From the NCBI RefSeq assembly GCF_014199985.1, contig NZ_JACHOS010000008.1:186001-250000 (forward strand): DNA of 64,000 nucleotides. The letters run 5' to 3'. Of the stretch, positions 21,741-32,024 are shown one piece after another (position 1 is the first letter of the stretch; every line of letters starts with the position of its first letter). The translations under genes were made by a program, and so were the position numbers. Below the pieces are notes generated by a model that saw nothing but the letters and a program-made list of their open reading frames with translations, was not told the origin of the DNA and made no database searches. The stretch comes from Methylorubrum rhodesianum. GTDB lineage: Bacteria; Pseudomonadota; Alphaproteobacteria; Rhizobiales; Beijerinckiaceae.

Positions 21741-21786
21741 CGATTGCGGCGCAGCATAAAATTCGGCTTATCTTGCGGCGCAATCG
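21741..21786. repeat. Paired near-palindromic repeats upstream of hemolysin III gene
   Basis: CGATTGCGGCGCA (21741-21753) and TGCGGCGCAATCG (21774-21786) form an inverted repeat (12 of 13 positions). They also share the direct repeat TTGCGGCGCA. The 20-bp spacer is AT-rich (contains ATAAAATTCGGCTTAT). It may be an operator flanking a promoter; no regulator is suggested by the sequence. Confidence 0.4.
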
Positions 21787-21903
21787 ATGGATGCCAGTCG
21801 TCGCAGCGACAATTTCGGTGGAAGACACCGCACTCGGTAGTTCGACGATGGAACGACTCGTGGCTCTATAGATTTAAATACCTCGCCAACACAGGAGCAG
21901 AGG

Positions 21904-22584
21904 ATGTTTCTGGCCGAGGACGGACGCCCGCTTGCGCTGACCTGGAACTACACGCCGCGCGAATTACGGGCGGATGGTGCGGTCCACATCGCAGGTCTCG
22001 CTCTCGGGGTTCTCGGCGCGATCTGCTTGATCGTCACCGCGACTTTGACGCATCTCGGTTGGATCGAGCGGGCTTCTCTGCTGGTCTACGCCACCGCGAT
22101 GCTGGCGATGCTCGGCGCGTCCGCCGCCTACAACATGTGGCCGGTGAGCCCGCGCAAGTGGATCCTGCGGCGGCTCGACCACGCCTTCATCTACCTGATG
22201 ATCGCCGGCACCTACACGCCGGTAGTGGCGCTGGTGGGTTCCGGCCCCGTCGCCTGGACCCTGCTCGCCCTGATCTGGACGGTGGCGCTTGCCGGCATCG
22301 CGATCAAGATCCTGATGCCCGGCCGCTGGGACCGGGTCTCGATCGTGCTCTACCTGATGCTGGGCTGGAGCGGCGTGCTCGCCTACGAATCGGTGATCTC
22401 CGGGCTCACCCCGTCGGCGCTGGGCTTCCTCGCGGTCGGCGGCCTGCTCTACTCGGTGGGCGTGGTGTTCCACGTCTGGCGGAGCCTGCCGTTCCAGAAC
22501 GCGATCTGGCACGCCTTCGTGCTCGCCGCCACCGCCTGCCACTACGGGACGATCATGGCGAGCGTTCTGAACGCGGCCGCGTGA
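21904..22584 (+). CDS. Hemolysin III family (PAQR/YqfA) membrane protein
   Basis: A 226-residue seven-helix membrane protein of the progestin/adipoQ receptor-like family. Conserved features are SAAYNMWPVSPRKWILRRLDHAFIYLMIAGTYTP (Ser, Asn and Asp-His of the first metal-site region) and the C-terminal FHVWRSLPFQNAIWHAFVLAATACHYG with His ligands spaced HX3-4A...H. Family members are thought to be zinc-dependent hydrolases acting on membrane lipids; the hemolysin name is historical. The start ATG is preceded by ACAGGAGCAGAGG, a strong SD. Paired repeats about 120 bp upstream may regulate it. Confidence 0.88.
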   Translation: MFLAEDGRPLALTWNYTPRELRADGAVHIAGLALGVLGAICLIVTATLTHLGWIERASLLVYATAMLAMLGASAAYNMWPVSPRKWILRRLDHAFIYLMIAGTYTPVVALVGSGPVAWTLLALIWTVALAGIAIKILMPGRWDRVSIVLYLMLGWSGVLAYESVISGLTPSALGFLAVGGLLYSVGVVFHVWRSLPFQNAIWHAFVLAATACHYGTIMASVLNAAA

Positions 22585-22593
22585 GCCTGTCCG

Positions 22594-22848
22594 TCACGCC
22601 GGCTCGGAGATGCTGCCGCCCTCGCCCAGCGTGTCCGAGGCCCGCTCGACCGCGCTGATCGCGTCGAGCAGATGCTGCACGCTGCGCTCCACCTCGATGC
22701 GCGGCCGGTCCATGTTGGCCGCGCGCGCCACCAGCCCTTCCAGCTGATCCAGCACGACCAGCAGGTCGCCCGCGACGGCCGCCACGTCGCAGCCGGCGCG
22801 GGCCGGCGTCGCGGGGGCAGGGCGGCGGAAAGGGATGATCGTGCTCAT
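22594..22848 (-). CDS. Short hypothetical protein
   Basis: A possible 84-residue soluble protein starting MSTIIPFRRPAPATP, then a mostly helical stretch (VAAVAGDLLVVLDQLEGLVARAANM, VERSVQHLLDAISAVERASDTL) with heptad-like hydrophobic spacing that suggests a coiled coil. The start could also be 22854 (two codons earlier). The family is not recognised. It converges with the hemolysin III gene, the stops being 9 bp apart. The upstream SD is weak, so coding status is probable rather than certain. Confidence 0.5.
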   Translation of the reverse strand: MSTIIPFRRPAPATPARAGCDVAAVAGDLLVVLDQLEGLVARAANMDRPRIEVERSVQHLLDAISAVERASDTLGEGGSISEPA

Positions 22849-23126
22849 CGCCATCGTGTGTCGCGAAAAGGCGGGCGCATGGCCACCCGCCGACCGGGCG
22901 TCATCCACACCCATGCCGCGTCCCGCGGTCGCAAAAGGGGAGTTCCCGTCGCAATTGGTGAGTTTTTCGTCGAAAGCGTGGCTCGGATCCGCCGCAACCG
23001 ATCAAGCTTTGCGCCCTGCATCCGCCGTGACAGGCGGCGCCCTCCGAAACGGAAAAATGTTTCCTCCAAATCGGGGCGTTCCGGCGATGGATTGACAAGG
23101 ATCGCGACAGGGAAGAGGTTGGAATC

Positions 23127-25194
<2,068 letters not shown>

Positions 25195-25225
25195 ACGGCG
25201 CCCCACACGAAGGATGACGAACGGA

Positions 25226-25254
25226 GGATGGCCGCCCGGAAAGGGCAGCCATCC
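25226..25254 (+). terminator. Hairpin after thiC
   Basis: GGATGGCCGCCC (25226-25237) pairs with GGGCAGCCATCC (25243-25254) with one mismatch and a GGAAA loop. It starts 32 bp after the thiC stop. There is no proper U-run, so it is terminator-like only. Confidence 0.5.
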
Positions 25255-25425
25255 CAGGTCAGGCGTCCGCCGACGCGTTTCGTGAAAAATCTTCAGGCAA
25301 TCTTTACGGTTCAGTCAGGCTGGCGGCCGTTGTCGGGGGACAAGCCGCCGGCCTTAAGACTCCGGTAGCGACGGACGCAATTTCCTGAGGACCGGCCCCG
25401 TGCCGGAACTCGAAGGAATGCAGCC

Positions 25426-25773
25426 ATGGACCCGATCAGGGCCGCGGCCACGACGCCGCCTCTCTCCACCACACCGGTCACCCCCATTCGCCCCGTCGCC
25501 GAGACCGTCCGCGACGAGGCTCCGGCCTCCCGCCCGCTCGATCCCGCCGTCACCGTCGCGGTGAGCCCGGAGAGCACCGAGGCGAAGCCGCCCGAGCCGG
25601 AGCGCCGCGCCTATATCCGCGACGCGGAGAGCCAGAGCCTCGTCTTCCGGGTCACCGACCCGCAGACCGGGGACGTGGTGATGCAGATCCCCGACGAGGT
25701 GATCCTCAAGGCGCGCGCCTACGCGCGGGAAACGGCGCCCTTCCCGGGCGAGCGCTTCGCCAAGACCGCTTGA
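25426..25773 (+). CDS. FlaG-like flagellar protein
   Basis: A 115-residue protein with a disordered Pro/Ala/Thr-rich N half and a compact C-terminal segment RDAESQSLVFRVTDPQTGDVVMQIPDEVILKARAYARE. This looks like the conserved VxxxTGEVIxQIPxEExL end of FlaG-family proteins, which modulate filament length. The nearest neighbour that I recognise, FlaF, is also a flagellin-related protein, which supports the call. The two genes converge. I am fairly sure of the domain resemblance but not of the function in this organism. Confidence 0.65.
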   Translation: MDPIRAAATTPPLSTTPVTPIRPVAETVRDEAPASRPLDPAVTVAVSPESTEAKPPEPERRAYIRDAESQSLVFRVTDPQTGDVVMQIPDEVILKARAYARETAPFPGERFAKTA

Positions 25774-26044
25774 ACGGCAAGACCGCCTGAGCGCCGTCCG
25801 GCCGAACCCGCCGAGAAGCCTGTTCGCGAAAGGGCCATGCGAGCGTTGCCCGAACGTGTCCGGAATCACGCGATGCCCGCGGGCGGATGCGGGACATCCT
25901 CCGGCCGCGTCTCACCCATGGCCGAAGCGCTGTCCGACGACGGGACGCTGCATCGGCGAACGAGTGATGTCGTCGGAAGGCTCGAAAAGGCAGGCCTGAT
26001 GCGGGCAGGCCGGCGATCGCCCCGGGCAATCGTCTTCGCGCGGC

Positions 26045-26419
26045 TCAGGCCCCCGGCCCGGCATCGCCCTGGAGACCGGCGGCGATGTGGTTGTTGAGCG
26101 AGACCAGGGACTCGATCTTCTCCGGCGTGGGCTCGATCATCGTATCGACGATCGTGTGGAACACGTAGGCCGAGAGCTGGGCCATGCCGTTGCGCACCTC
26201 GACGGGCAACGGGCTGCTCGGCTCGGTCGCGGCGGAGGCCAGAATCGTCCAGACCCGCTGATTGAAGGTGAGAGCCTCGTTGAGGGCCGGCCCCATCTCG
26301 ACCTGGGACCCGAGAGCCTGGAGACGTCCGGCAGCCTTCAGCAGAACGGCGGCTTCCGCTTCCCGGGGCGAGAGCGCCACGCGCGCGACTTTCGCGTAGG
26401 CATTGGCCGCATACTGCAT
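26045..26419 (-). CDS. flaF: Flagellin assembly/translation regulator FlaF
   Basis: A 124-residue protein beginning MQYAANAYAKVARVALSPREAEAAVLLKAA, the classic alphaproteobacterial FlaF start. It continues with ALTFNQRVWTILASAA and a C-terminal LVSLNNHIAAGL. FlaF works with FlbT to set flagellin synthesis and secretion. The ATG at 26419 is supported by AGGGAGAA just upstream and by the family start; a longer frame to 26467 is not needed. FlbT and flagellin genes are not in the window. Conservation of the N-terminal block makes the call firm. Confidence 0.88.
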   Translation of the reverse strand: MQYAANAYAKVARVALSPREAEAAVLLKAAGRLQALGSQVEMGPALNEALTFNQRVWTILASAATEPSSPLPVEVRNGMAQLSAYVFHTIVDTMIEPTPEKIESLVSLNNHIAAGLQGDAGPGA

Positions 26420-26595
26420 GATCGGAATTCTCCCTGCGCCGCCCTCGGCCGGTCGCAGACGAATCATGCATCCGCTTTGTTAAAAGCCCGTATGCAAGGG
26501 TTCTGCCCCATTGGCGCCCCGAAAGGGGGAGAGTGCTTCGCCGTGGCCGGCCTCGTCGCCCAACCGCGCCGCACCGGGTCCGGAACCCGCTACCT

Positions 26596-26838
26596 ATGAC
26601 GAACTTCTTCCTTGGATTGATGGCCGGCTGCATCATCGCCGGCGTCGTCACCATCACCGCCGCGCGGCATCCGACGGTGCAGCTGCGGCTGGGTCTCGTG
26701 CCCGCGGCTCAGGCGGCGGTCACACCAGCGCCGCGCCCCGAAACGTCACCCCGGTGCCCGGCGCCGAAGGCAACGATGCCGGTCGGCAGCCCGGACATGC
26801 TGTTCTCGCGCAGCCGCCTGTGGTCTGTCGCGCCGTGA
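26596..26838 (+). CDS. Small single-pass membrane protein
   Basis: A possible 80-residue protein starting MTNFFLGLMAGCIIAGVVTITAA, one N-terminal transmembrane helix, then a Pro/Ala-rich region and a short tail. The ATG at 26596 is chosen because the hydrophobic helix starts there. The family is not recognised. It is divergent from flaF with about 180 bp between starts. Coding status is likely but not certain. Confidence 0.5.
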   Translation: MTNFFLGLMAGCIIAGVVTITAARHPTVQLRLGLVPAAQAAVTPAPRPETSPRCPAPKATMPVGSPDMLFSRSRLWSVAP

Positions 26839-26906
26839 GGGCCGCGTTCTGAGGATCGCGTCCTGCGACGGGATCCTTCGACGAGACCTTGCGCTCGCCC
26901 CCTGGC

Positions 26907-27047
26907 TCAGACGCTGCTGCTGAGCAGGAACATCACCATCGTCGTCGCAACCGTGCTGCCGAGGAAGCCGCACAGGGCCGCGGTGAAGGACGGACCGGTC
27001 CGCATCTCGGCGGAGGGCTGGCGCAGGGTGGCGTCGGTGGTGATCAT
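26907..27047 (-). CDS. 46-residue membrane microprotein
   Basis: A short frame with a good ribosome-binding site (CTCAGGATTCCGCC before the ATG at 27047). It encodes a polar first half and one hydrophobic helix at the C terminus, FTAALCGFLGSTVATTMVMFLLSS. Such tail-anchored microproteins are often missed by annotation. No family is recognised. It converges with the 80-residue membrane protein at 26596-26838. Confidence 0.5.
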   Translation of the reverse strand: MITTDATLRQPSAEMRTGPSFTAALCGFLGSTVATTMVMFLLSSSV

Positions 27048-27228
27048 GGCGGAATCCTGAGGGAGATGAGAGGTTTCGTCCGGGCTGGGGCGAGTCGTTT
27101 CGTTGGGATGAACCTGCGCCTTAAGGCAAGGCTTCGCGGTGCGGGACCACACCCGTCCCCGGGGCGATTCCGGCTTTCGCGACACCGCGTTGCATGGTGC
27201 CCCGTCGAAGGCGGAGGGGGTCCCCCGC

Positions 27229-27555
27229 TCAGTCGCAGCGGTTGACGTGCTTGGCGACGCGCAGGGAGCGGAGTTCGCTGCGCAGATCGATCGAGACGAT
27301 GTCGGCACCGCAATCCTCGAAGGCGTCCTGGGCCTCGTGATAGCGGTCACCGATCTCGTCGAGGGTGTCGCAGACCCGGTCGTGATTGCCGAGCCGGGCC
27401 TCCTGTCGAGCCTGATAGCGCAGGGCGCTGGCCTCCTGGATCTTGCGGCGGCCGTCGATGCAGCCGGGCGCCGCGAGCGCGGAGGAGACGAGGGAGACGC
27501 CGACGAGGGAAGCCGCGAGGCCGGCGAGAGCGGTGTGTCGCATGAGGTGACGCAT
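27229..27555 (-). CDS. Secreted cysteine-containing small protein
   Basis: A 108-residue precursor with a signal peptide (TALAGLAASLVGVSLVSSALA, cleavage before APG). The mature 75-80 residues have four cysteines (APGCIDG, DRVCDTL, FEDCGAD and the C-terminal NRCD) that could give two disulfides, and long amphipathic helices (KIQEASALRYQARQEARLGNHDRV). It is probably a small periplasmic helical protein. No known family is identified. An in-frame ATG at residue 5 is an alternative start. Confidence 0.7.
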   Translation of the reverse strand: MRHLMRHTALAGLAASLVGVSLVSSALAAPGCIDGRRKIQEASALRYQARQEARLGNHDRVCDTLDEIGDRYHEAQDAFEDCGADIVSIDLRSELRSLRVAKHVNRCD

Positions 27556-27685
27556 GGGCAGACCGACGCTGAATTCGAAGGAAGTCGTGAGAAGGTTAAG
27601 GATCGCTCGACGCTGGGGGCTTCACAGTGTCGTCACTGCTGCCGCCCATGCATCGCTGTCCGTTTCGGTCTTTTGAACGGCGACG

Positions 27686-28321
27686 CTAAGCGGATGGTTC
27701 CGAAACTCCTCGATCGGATCTGCGCCGTTTCTTGGCCGAATCTTCGGCCGGCTTCGGCTTGATCGATCGGCCTGTCGAGATCCCCTGCGCCTCTGCGGCG
27801 GCACCCAGGCCGAGACCTTGCCGGCCGCGACGAGAGACGAGGATCTGGGCGAGGGTGACCGGCGCCGAGCCCTGCGCATCGACGCCGACATCGTATTGGC
27901 GCGGGATCGGTTTGAGCCGGCCGTGGGAATGGCCGTGCAGGTTGATCGCGCCCCGGCCCAGGCCGTTCCAGGTCCGGAAGGCGTAGTGGCACAGCACCAG
28001 CCGGCGGCCCTCGACCTCGGTCTCGGCGTAATGCGCCACCGAGGTCCAGCCGAGGGCCGAGAGGGTAGCGGGTCCGTCGTTGTTGCCGATGATGAGATGC
28101 TTGCGGCCGCGAAGCGCGGCGAGCAGGGACGCGACGCGCTCCGGCGGCGGGCCAAGGGCGAAGTCGCCCAGATGCCAGACGGTGTCGTCGGCCCCGACGA
28201 CGGCATTCCAGGCCTCGACCAGCGCCGCGTCGTGCGTCGGCAGGTCCGGGAAGGGGCGCCGGTCGATCCGCAGGATTCGCGGATCGCCGAAATGCGTATC
28301 GCTCGTGAAGAAGACCGTCAT
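27686..28321 (-). CDS. Calcineurin-like metallophosphoesterase
   Basis: A 211-residue protein whose start MTVFFTSDTHFGDPRIL gives the metal ligands D-x-H. It continues with WHLGDFALG (second ligand set), LIIGNND (GNxD form of GNHD), LCHYAFRTW and LHGHSHGRL, all five phosphoesterase motifs of the YfcE/YvnB-like group. It hydrolyses a phosphoester; the substrate is unknown. The last 50 residues are basic and Lys/Arg-rich (KPKPAEDSAKKRRRS), an extension beyond the domain that might bind nucleic acid. The ATG at 28321 is preferred to one ten codons upstream because the motif begins directly after it. Confidence 0.88.
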   Translation of the reverse strand: MTVFFTSDTHFGDPRILRIDRRPFPDLPTHDAALVEAWNAVVGADDTVWHLGDFALGPPPERVASLLAALRGRKHLIIGNNDGPATLSALGWTSVAHYAETEVEGRRLVLCHYAFRTWNGLGRGAINLHGHSHGRLKPIPRQYDVGVDAQGSAPVTLAQILVSRRGRQGLGLGAAAEAQGISTGRSIKPKPAEDSAKKRRRSDRGVSEPSA

Positions 28322-28393
28322 CCGCCGCGCCGTCCGCTGTGAGCGGGACAACGCGGCGGAGGGGAGAACGATGCCGGCGGTCAGTCCGCGGGC

Positions 28394-29578
28394 TCAGCGC
28401 CCCGGGCTGAAGCGCAGCGGCACGGTGACGGCGAGGCTCGGCTGCGTGACGCCGGCGGGGGCGGGCGGAAGGCTGCCGCGCACTGCCGCGAGCGCGGCAC
28501 CGTCGATCGCCCCGACCCCGCTGCTGCCGACCACGGCCGCACCGCTCACCGCGCCGGAGCGGCTCACCGTGAACCGCACCGTGGCCACGCCTCCGCTGGT
28601 CCCAGCCGCGGCCTCGCGGTTCATCCGGCCGCGGATCGTCGCGGCGATGGAGCCTTTCCAGGCGGCCATGGCGTTGGGATCGCTGGCCGAGGCCGCCGCG
28701 CCCGTCGCGCTCTGACGCGAGGTGGCGGCGGAGTTGCGCTGCGAATTGCCAGCCTGCGCCGCCTGGGCGCGCCGGGCGGCCTCGCGCTCGGCCTTGGCCT
28801 TGGCCGCCTTGATCCGCGCCTCCTTCTGCGCCTCCTCGCGCTTCTTCTCCAGGATCTCCTTGCGACGCGCCTCGCGCTCGGCCTCGCGCTTCTTCTCCAG
28901 CGCGGCCTTGCGGCGCTCCTCGATCTTGGGATCGGGCTTGGGCGGCTCGGTCTTCGCCACCACCGGCGGCGGCGGGGCTAGGGGCTCCGCTTCCGGTGCC
29001 TCGGAGGCGATGATCTGGTCCTCCGGCGGCGGGGGCGGCGTGTCGGGCGGGACCTCCGTGACGGCCTCCGGCGGCGGAGGCGGCGGCTGCACCTCCTCCG
29101 GCATCACCTGCGTCATCTCGGTGGGCGGGGGCGGCTGCACCTCGTCCGGGGCGACCTGAGTCATCTCCGGCGGGGGCGGAGGCTGCACCTCCTGGGGCGT
29201 CTCCACCGGCTGGACCGTCTCCGGCTCGCCCTCGGGCTTGGCCTCCTCGGGGATCGCCTCGGACTGCGCCATCTCGGCGGGCGCCTGGGTCTCGGCCTCC
29301 ATCATCTGCGGCGCGAGATCGATCGTGATCTCCTGGTCCCCCGGCGGCGAGGGCGGCGTCAGGCGCAGGTAGGCGATGCCGACCAGTCCCGCGGCGTGCA
29401 GGGCCAGGGCCAGGACGAAGGCGGCCGCGAGGCGGCCCTGGCCACCTCCCTCGGAAGGCCCAGAGGGAAGCCCGTGACCGGTGTGAGCGGGCAGGGGGGC
29501 GGGCATCGAAGCCGGCATCGGCGGCATGGCAACGGCCCTCGGGGCAGGCTTGCTCGGGGCGGGCTTGGGAGCGGCCAT
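28394..29578 (-). CDS. tonB: TonB family energy transducer
   Basis: A 394-residue TonB/TolA-like protein. A cytoplasmic Pro/Ala-rich segment (about 1-48) leads to one membrane helix (LAAAFVLALALHAAGLVGIAYL). A long periplasmic Pro/Glu-rich spacer follows, with repeated VQPPPPxEMTQV units (about 115-200). Next comes a highly charged Lys/Glu/Arg helix (about 215-275) like TolA. The C-terminal TonB domain ends the protein (WKGSIAATIRGRMNREAAAG, VATVRFTVSRSGAVSGAAVVGSSGVGAIDGAALAAVR). It couples ExbB-ExbD proton-motive energy to outer-membrane receptors such as the siderophore receptor at 2767-5001. The gene lies 4 bp after exbD. Confidence 0.93.
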   Translation of the reverse strand: MAAPKPAPSKPAPRAVAMPPMPASMPAPLPAHTGHGLPSGPSEGGGQGRLAAAFVLALALHAAGLVGIAYLRLTPPSPPGDQEITIDLAPQMMEAETQAPAEMAQSEAIPEEAKPEGEPETVQPVETPQEVQPPPPPEMTQVAPDEVQPPPPTEMTQVMPEEVQPPPPPPEAVTEVPPDTPPPPPEDQIIASEAPEAEPLAPPPPVVAKTEPPKPDPKIEERRKAALEKKREAEREARRKEILEKKREEAQKEARIKAAKAKAEREAARRAQAAQAGNSQRNSAATSRQSATGAAASASDPNAMAAWKGSIAATIRGRMNREAAAGTSGGVATVRFTVSRSGAVSGAAVVGSSGVGAIDGAALAAVRGSLPPAPAGVTQPSLAVTVPLRFSPGR

Positions 29579-29582
29579 CGGC

Positions 29583-30044
29583 TTAACGGGCGGTTCCCGG
29601 GGCCGGCGCGCCGCCGCCCGACTGGGCGATCAGCGAGACCTTGGTGAAGCCCGCCTGGCCGACGAGGCCCATCACCTCCATGATCTTGCCGTAGGGCACG
29701 TCGCGGTCGCCGCGCACGAGCACGACCTGATCCGGATTCTCCGCCTTGAGCTGCTTCAGCCGCGGCAGGATCGTCTCCGGCGTGAAGCCATCCTTGGCGA
29801 TGAACGGGTTGCCGTCCTTGTCGATGGAGACTTCGAGCGGCTTCTGCGACTGCGCCACCTTGGCGGCGGTCGTCTTCGGCAGCTGCACCGGCACGCCCGT
29901 CGTCATCAGCGGCGCCGCCACCATGAAGATGATCAGCAGCACCAGCATCACGTCGACCATCGGCGTGACGTTGATCTCGGACATCGGCGTCGCGTCGAGG
30001 CCGTCCTCGTCGTCGCTCGCCGAACGAACGGTTCCCATGGCCAT
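29583..30044 (-). CDS. exbD: Biopolymer transport protein ExbD
   Basis: A 153-residue inner-membrane protein with one N-terminal transmembrane helix carrying the essential aspartate (MSEINVTPMVDVMLVLLIIFMVAAPLM; the VD before MLVL). The periplasmic domain ends with LVRGDRDVPYGKIMEVMGLVGQAGFTKVSLIAQ. It forms the proton-conducting complex with ExbB and drives TonB. It lies between exbB and tonB in the same operon. A TolR identity is possible on sequence alone but is less likely given the exbB and tonB neighbours and the lack of tolA/tolB/pal. Confidence 0.94.
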   Translation of the reverse strand: MAMGTVRSASDDEDGLDATPMSEINVTPMVDVMLVLLIIFMVAAPLMTTGVPVQLPKTTAAKVAQSQKPLEVSIDKDGNPFIAKDGFTPETILPRLKQLKAENPDQVVLVRGDRDVPYGKIMEVMGLVGQAGFTKVSLIAQSGGGAPAPGTAR

Positions 30045-30128
30045 GGCTTCGCCCTCCCGGGTGACGGCGACGTTCCGCCGGGCTTCAGCGGACGCCGCAA
30101 AGGTTTCTGGGTTCAGCGAAGAAGGGGG

Positions 30129-30830
<702 letters not shown>

Positions 30831-30895
30831 GTGTGACTCCTCGTGGCTCCATTGATCGTCCGTCGCACCGGCCGGGCGGGCGGACGTGGCCGGCT

Positions 30896-31426
30896 TCAGC
30901 GATCGAAGGCGGCCGATGTCTTGCTTGCGGGCTCGATCCGCTCCAGGCAGGTCTCGCGGGTGGCGTCGCCGCCCTCGCAGGCCAGCACGTCGTTGAGCAG
31001 CAGGCGGCCGATCTTCGGGCAGGCGAGCCCGGCGAAGTCGAAGAGCCGGACCACGGTCTTCTTCTCCTGAACCGGGCCGAGTTCGACGGCGAGGCGCTTC
31101 TGGGCAACGCCCTCGGTGTCGAACGCGAACAGGTCGACCTTGAGCGATTTCAGCGCCGGGCCGCGGCTGTTATCGACGAGCATATAGGTGCGGCAGGCCT
31201 CGCCCGCGGGTTCCAGTCGGTTCAGTTCGATCTTCAGAGGCGCGGCATCCGACTTGACCGCCGCATGGGCCGCCGATCCGGCCTCCGGCGCGGTATCCTG
31301 CGCCATCGCGGAGGGGATGGCCGTGGTCAGGGCTGCGGCGAGGGCGAGACCTGCCAAGAGGCGCTCCAACAGGTGCCCCGAGCGGCGTCCCCCGTTCCCG
31401 TCGCGTCCCGGCATTGCACGTCCCAT
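30896..31426 (-). CDS. Secreted protein at head of exbB operon
   Basis: A 176-residue precursor with a positively charged n-region ([16 protein letters not shown]) and hydrophobic [20 protein letters not shown], cleaved before QDT. The twin Arg is not in a full Tat consensus. The mature domain has four cysteines ([33 protein letters not shown]), suggesting disulfides in the periplasm. I chose the ATG at 31426 because AGGAAGG lies 8 bases upstream. It precedes exbB-exbD-tonB and may be an accessory of the Ton system. Similar proteins occur next to exbB in related methylobacteria as far as I recall, with no known role. Confidence 0.75.
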   Translation of the reverse strand: MGRAMPGRDGNGGRRSGHLLERLLAGLALAAALTTAIPSAMAQDTAPEAGSAAHAAVKSDAAPLKIELNRLEPAGEACRTYMLVDNSRGPALKSLKVDLFAFDTEGVAQKRLAVELGPVQEKKTVVRLFDFAGLACPKIGRLLLNDVLACEGGDATRETCLERIEPASKTSAAFDR

Positions 31427-31640
31427 TCCCCAGCCTTCCTGAATCACGACGATCTCATCTCCTCACTCTCGCGCCGCCCCGGACAACCGGGGCGGACTGC
31501 TCGACCCGAAGACCCGAGAAGGGGCCCAAGGCGTTCCGCCATCCCGCGCCGGCATTAGCCCCGGGGCGTCCACGGCACCGGCGAGCGCCGTCTGCCGGGA
31601 CCGGAGCACCGCAAAGCGGTTTTCGGCCGCGTGGCGATAT

Positions 31641-31664
31641 GCGGATACAGCAGCGGATACAGCA
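31641..31664. repeat. 12-bp perfect tandem duplication
   Basis: GCGGATACAGCA occurs twice head-to-tail with no spacer. It lies between the Irr-like box and the exbB-operon start. It is either a recent slippage duplication or paired half-sites for a regulator. Confidence 0.6.
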
Positions 31665-31766
31665 AAGGTGACGTCCGGCGCTCCCCACAGCACCGTGTAC
31701 GCTTCCGGTACGTTTGCGGGCGTGCCTATCCGACAATCAGGGTGCTGATCAAGGTTTGCAAAGAAT

Positions 31767-31783
31767 TTCAGAGCAATTCCAAA
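31767..31783 (-). promoter_or_regulatory. Second Irr-like iron box, upstream of exbB operon
   Basis: TTCAGAGCAATTCCAAA agrees with TTTRGAAYNRTTCYAAA at 15 of 17 positions, with a perfect right half. It lies about 340 bp upstream of the secreted protein gene that heads exbB-exbD-tonB, in an AT-rich area suited to a promoter. hsp20 is 240 bp away on the other side, so the target is inferred from function. Confidence 0.5.
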
Positions 31784-31980
31784 CTATTGGACCGAGCGAT
31801 TTCGATCGGACCTTCGTTTCCGATCCATCCCGATGCTGATTGCCGATTTGTCCCGATTTGTCTCTCGCGGCATCGGGCGGGGCGCCCCGGCGGCACCCTT
31901 GATCGGCGCTGTTGCGCTTTCCATATCCCGTCTCAAGAGCGCTGCCGCGAGGCGGGCTCGAAACCGCGAGGTGCCGCCAA

Positions 31981-32022
31981 GGGATCGATGCCGATCGACC
32001 CCTAGGGCCTTGCCGGAGGTTT
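31981..32022 (+). promoter_or_regulatory. ROSE-like RNA thermometer hiding the hsp20 SD
   Basis: Two consecutive hairpins precede hsp20. The first is GGGATCGA (31981-31988) with TCGACCCC (31995-32002), 7 of 8 paired. The second, GGGCCTT (32005-32011) with GGAGGTTT-side bases (32016-32022), buries the SD GGAGG in a stem rich in G-U pairs. UUGCC opposite GGAGG resembles the UYGCU element of rhizobial ROSE thermometers. Weak pairing would melt on heating and release the SD. Inferred by eye. Confidence 0.45.
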
Positions 32023-32024
32023 GA

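Larger units (their letters stand above)
31427..32024. other. 598-bp divergent intergenic region
   Basis: This is the longest gene-free stretch in the window, between the exbB operon (leftward) and hsp20 (rightward). It holds a 12-bp perfect tandem duplication at 31641-31664, an Irr-like box at 31767-31783 in a clearly AT-richer zone (about 31740-31860), and a folded leader next to hsp20. Short frames on both strands lack SDs and are not convincing genes. Confidence 0.6.
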
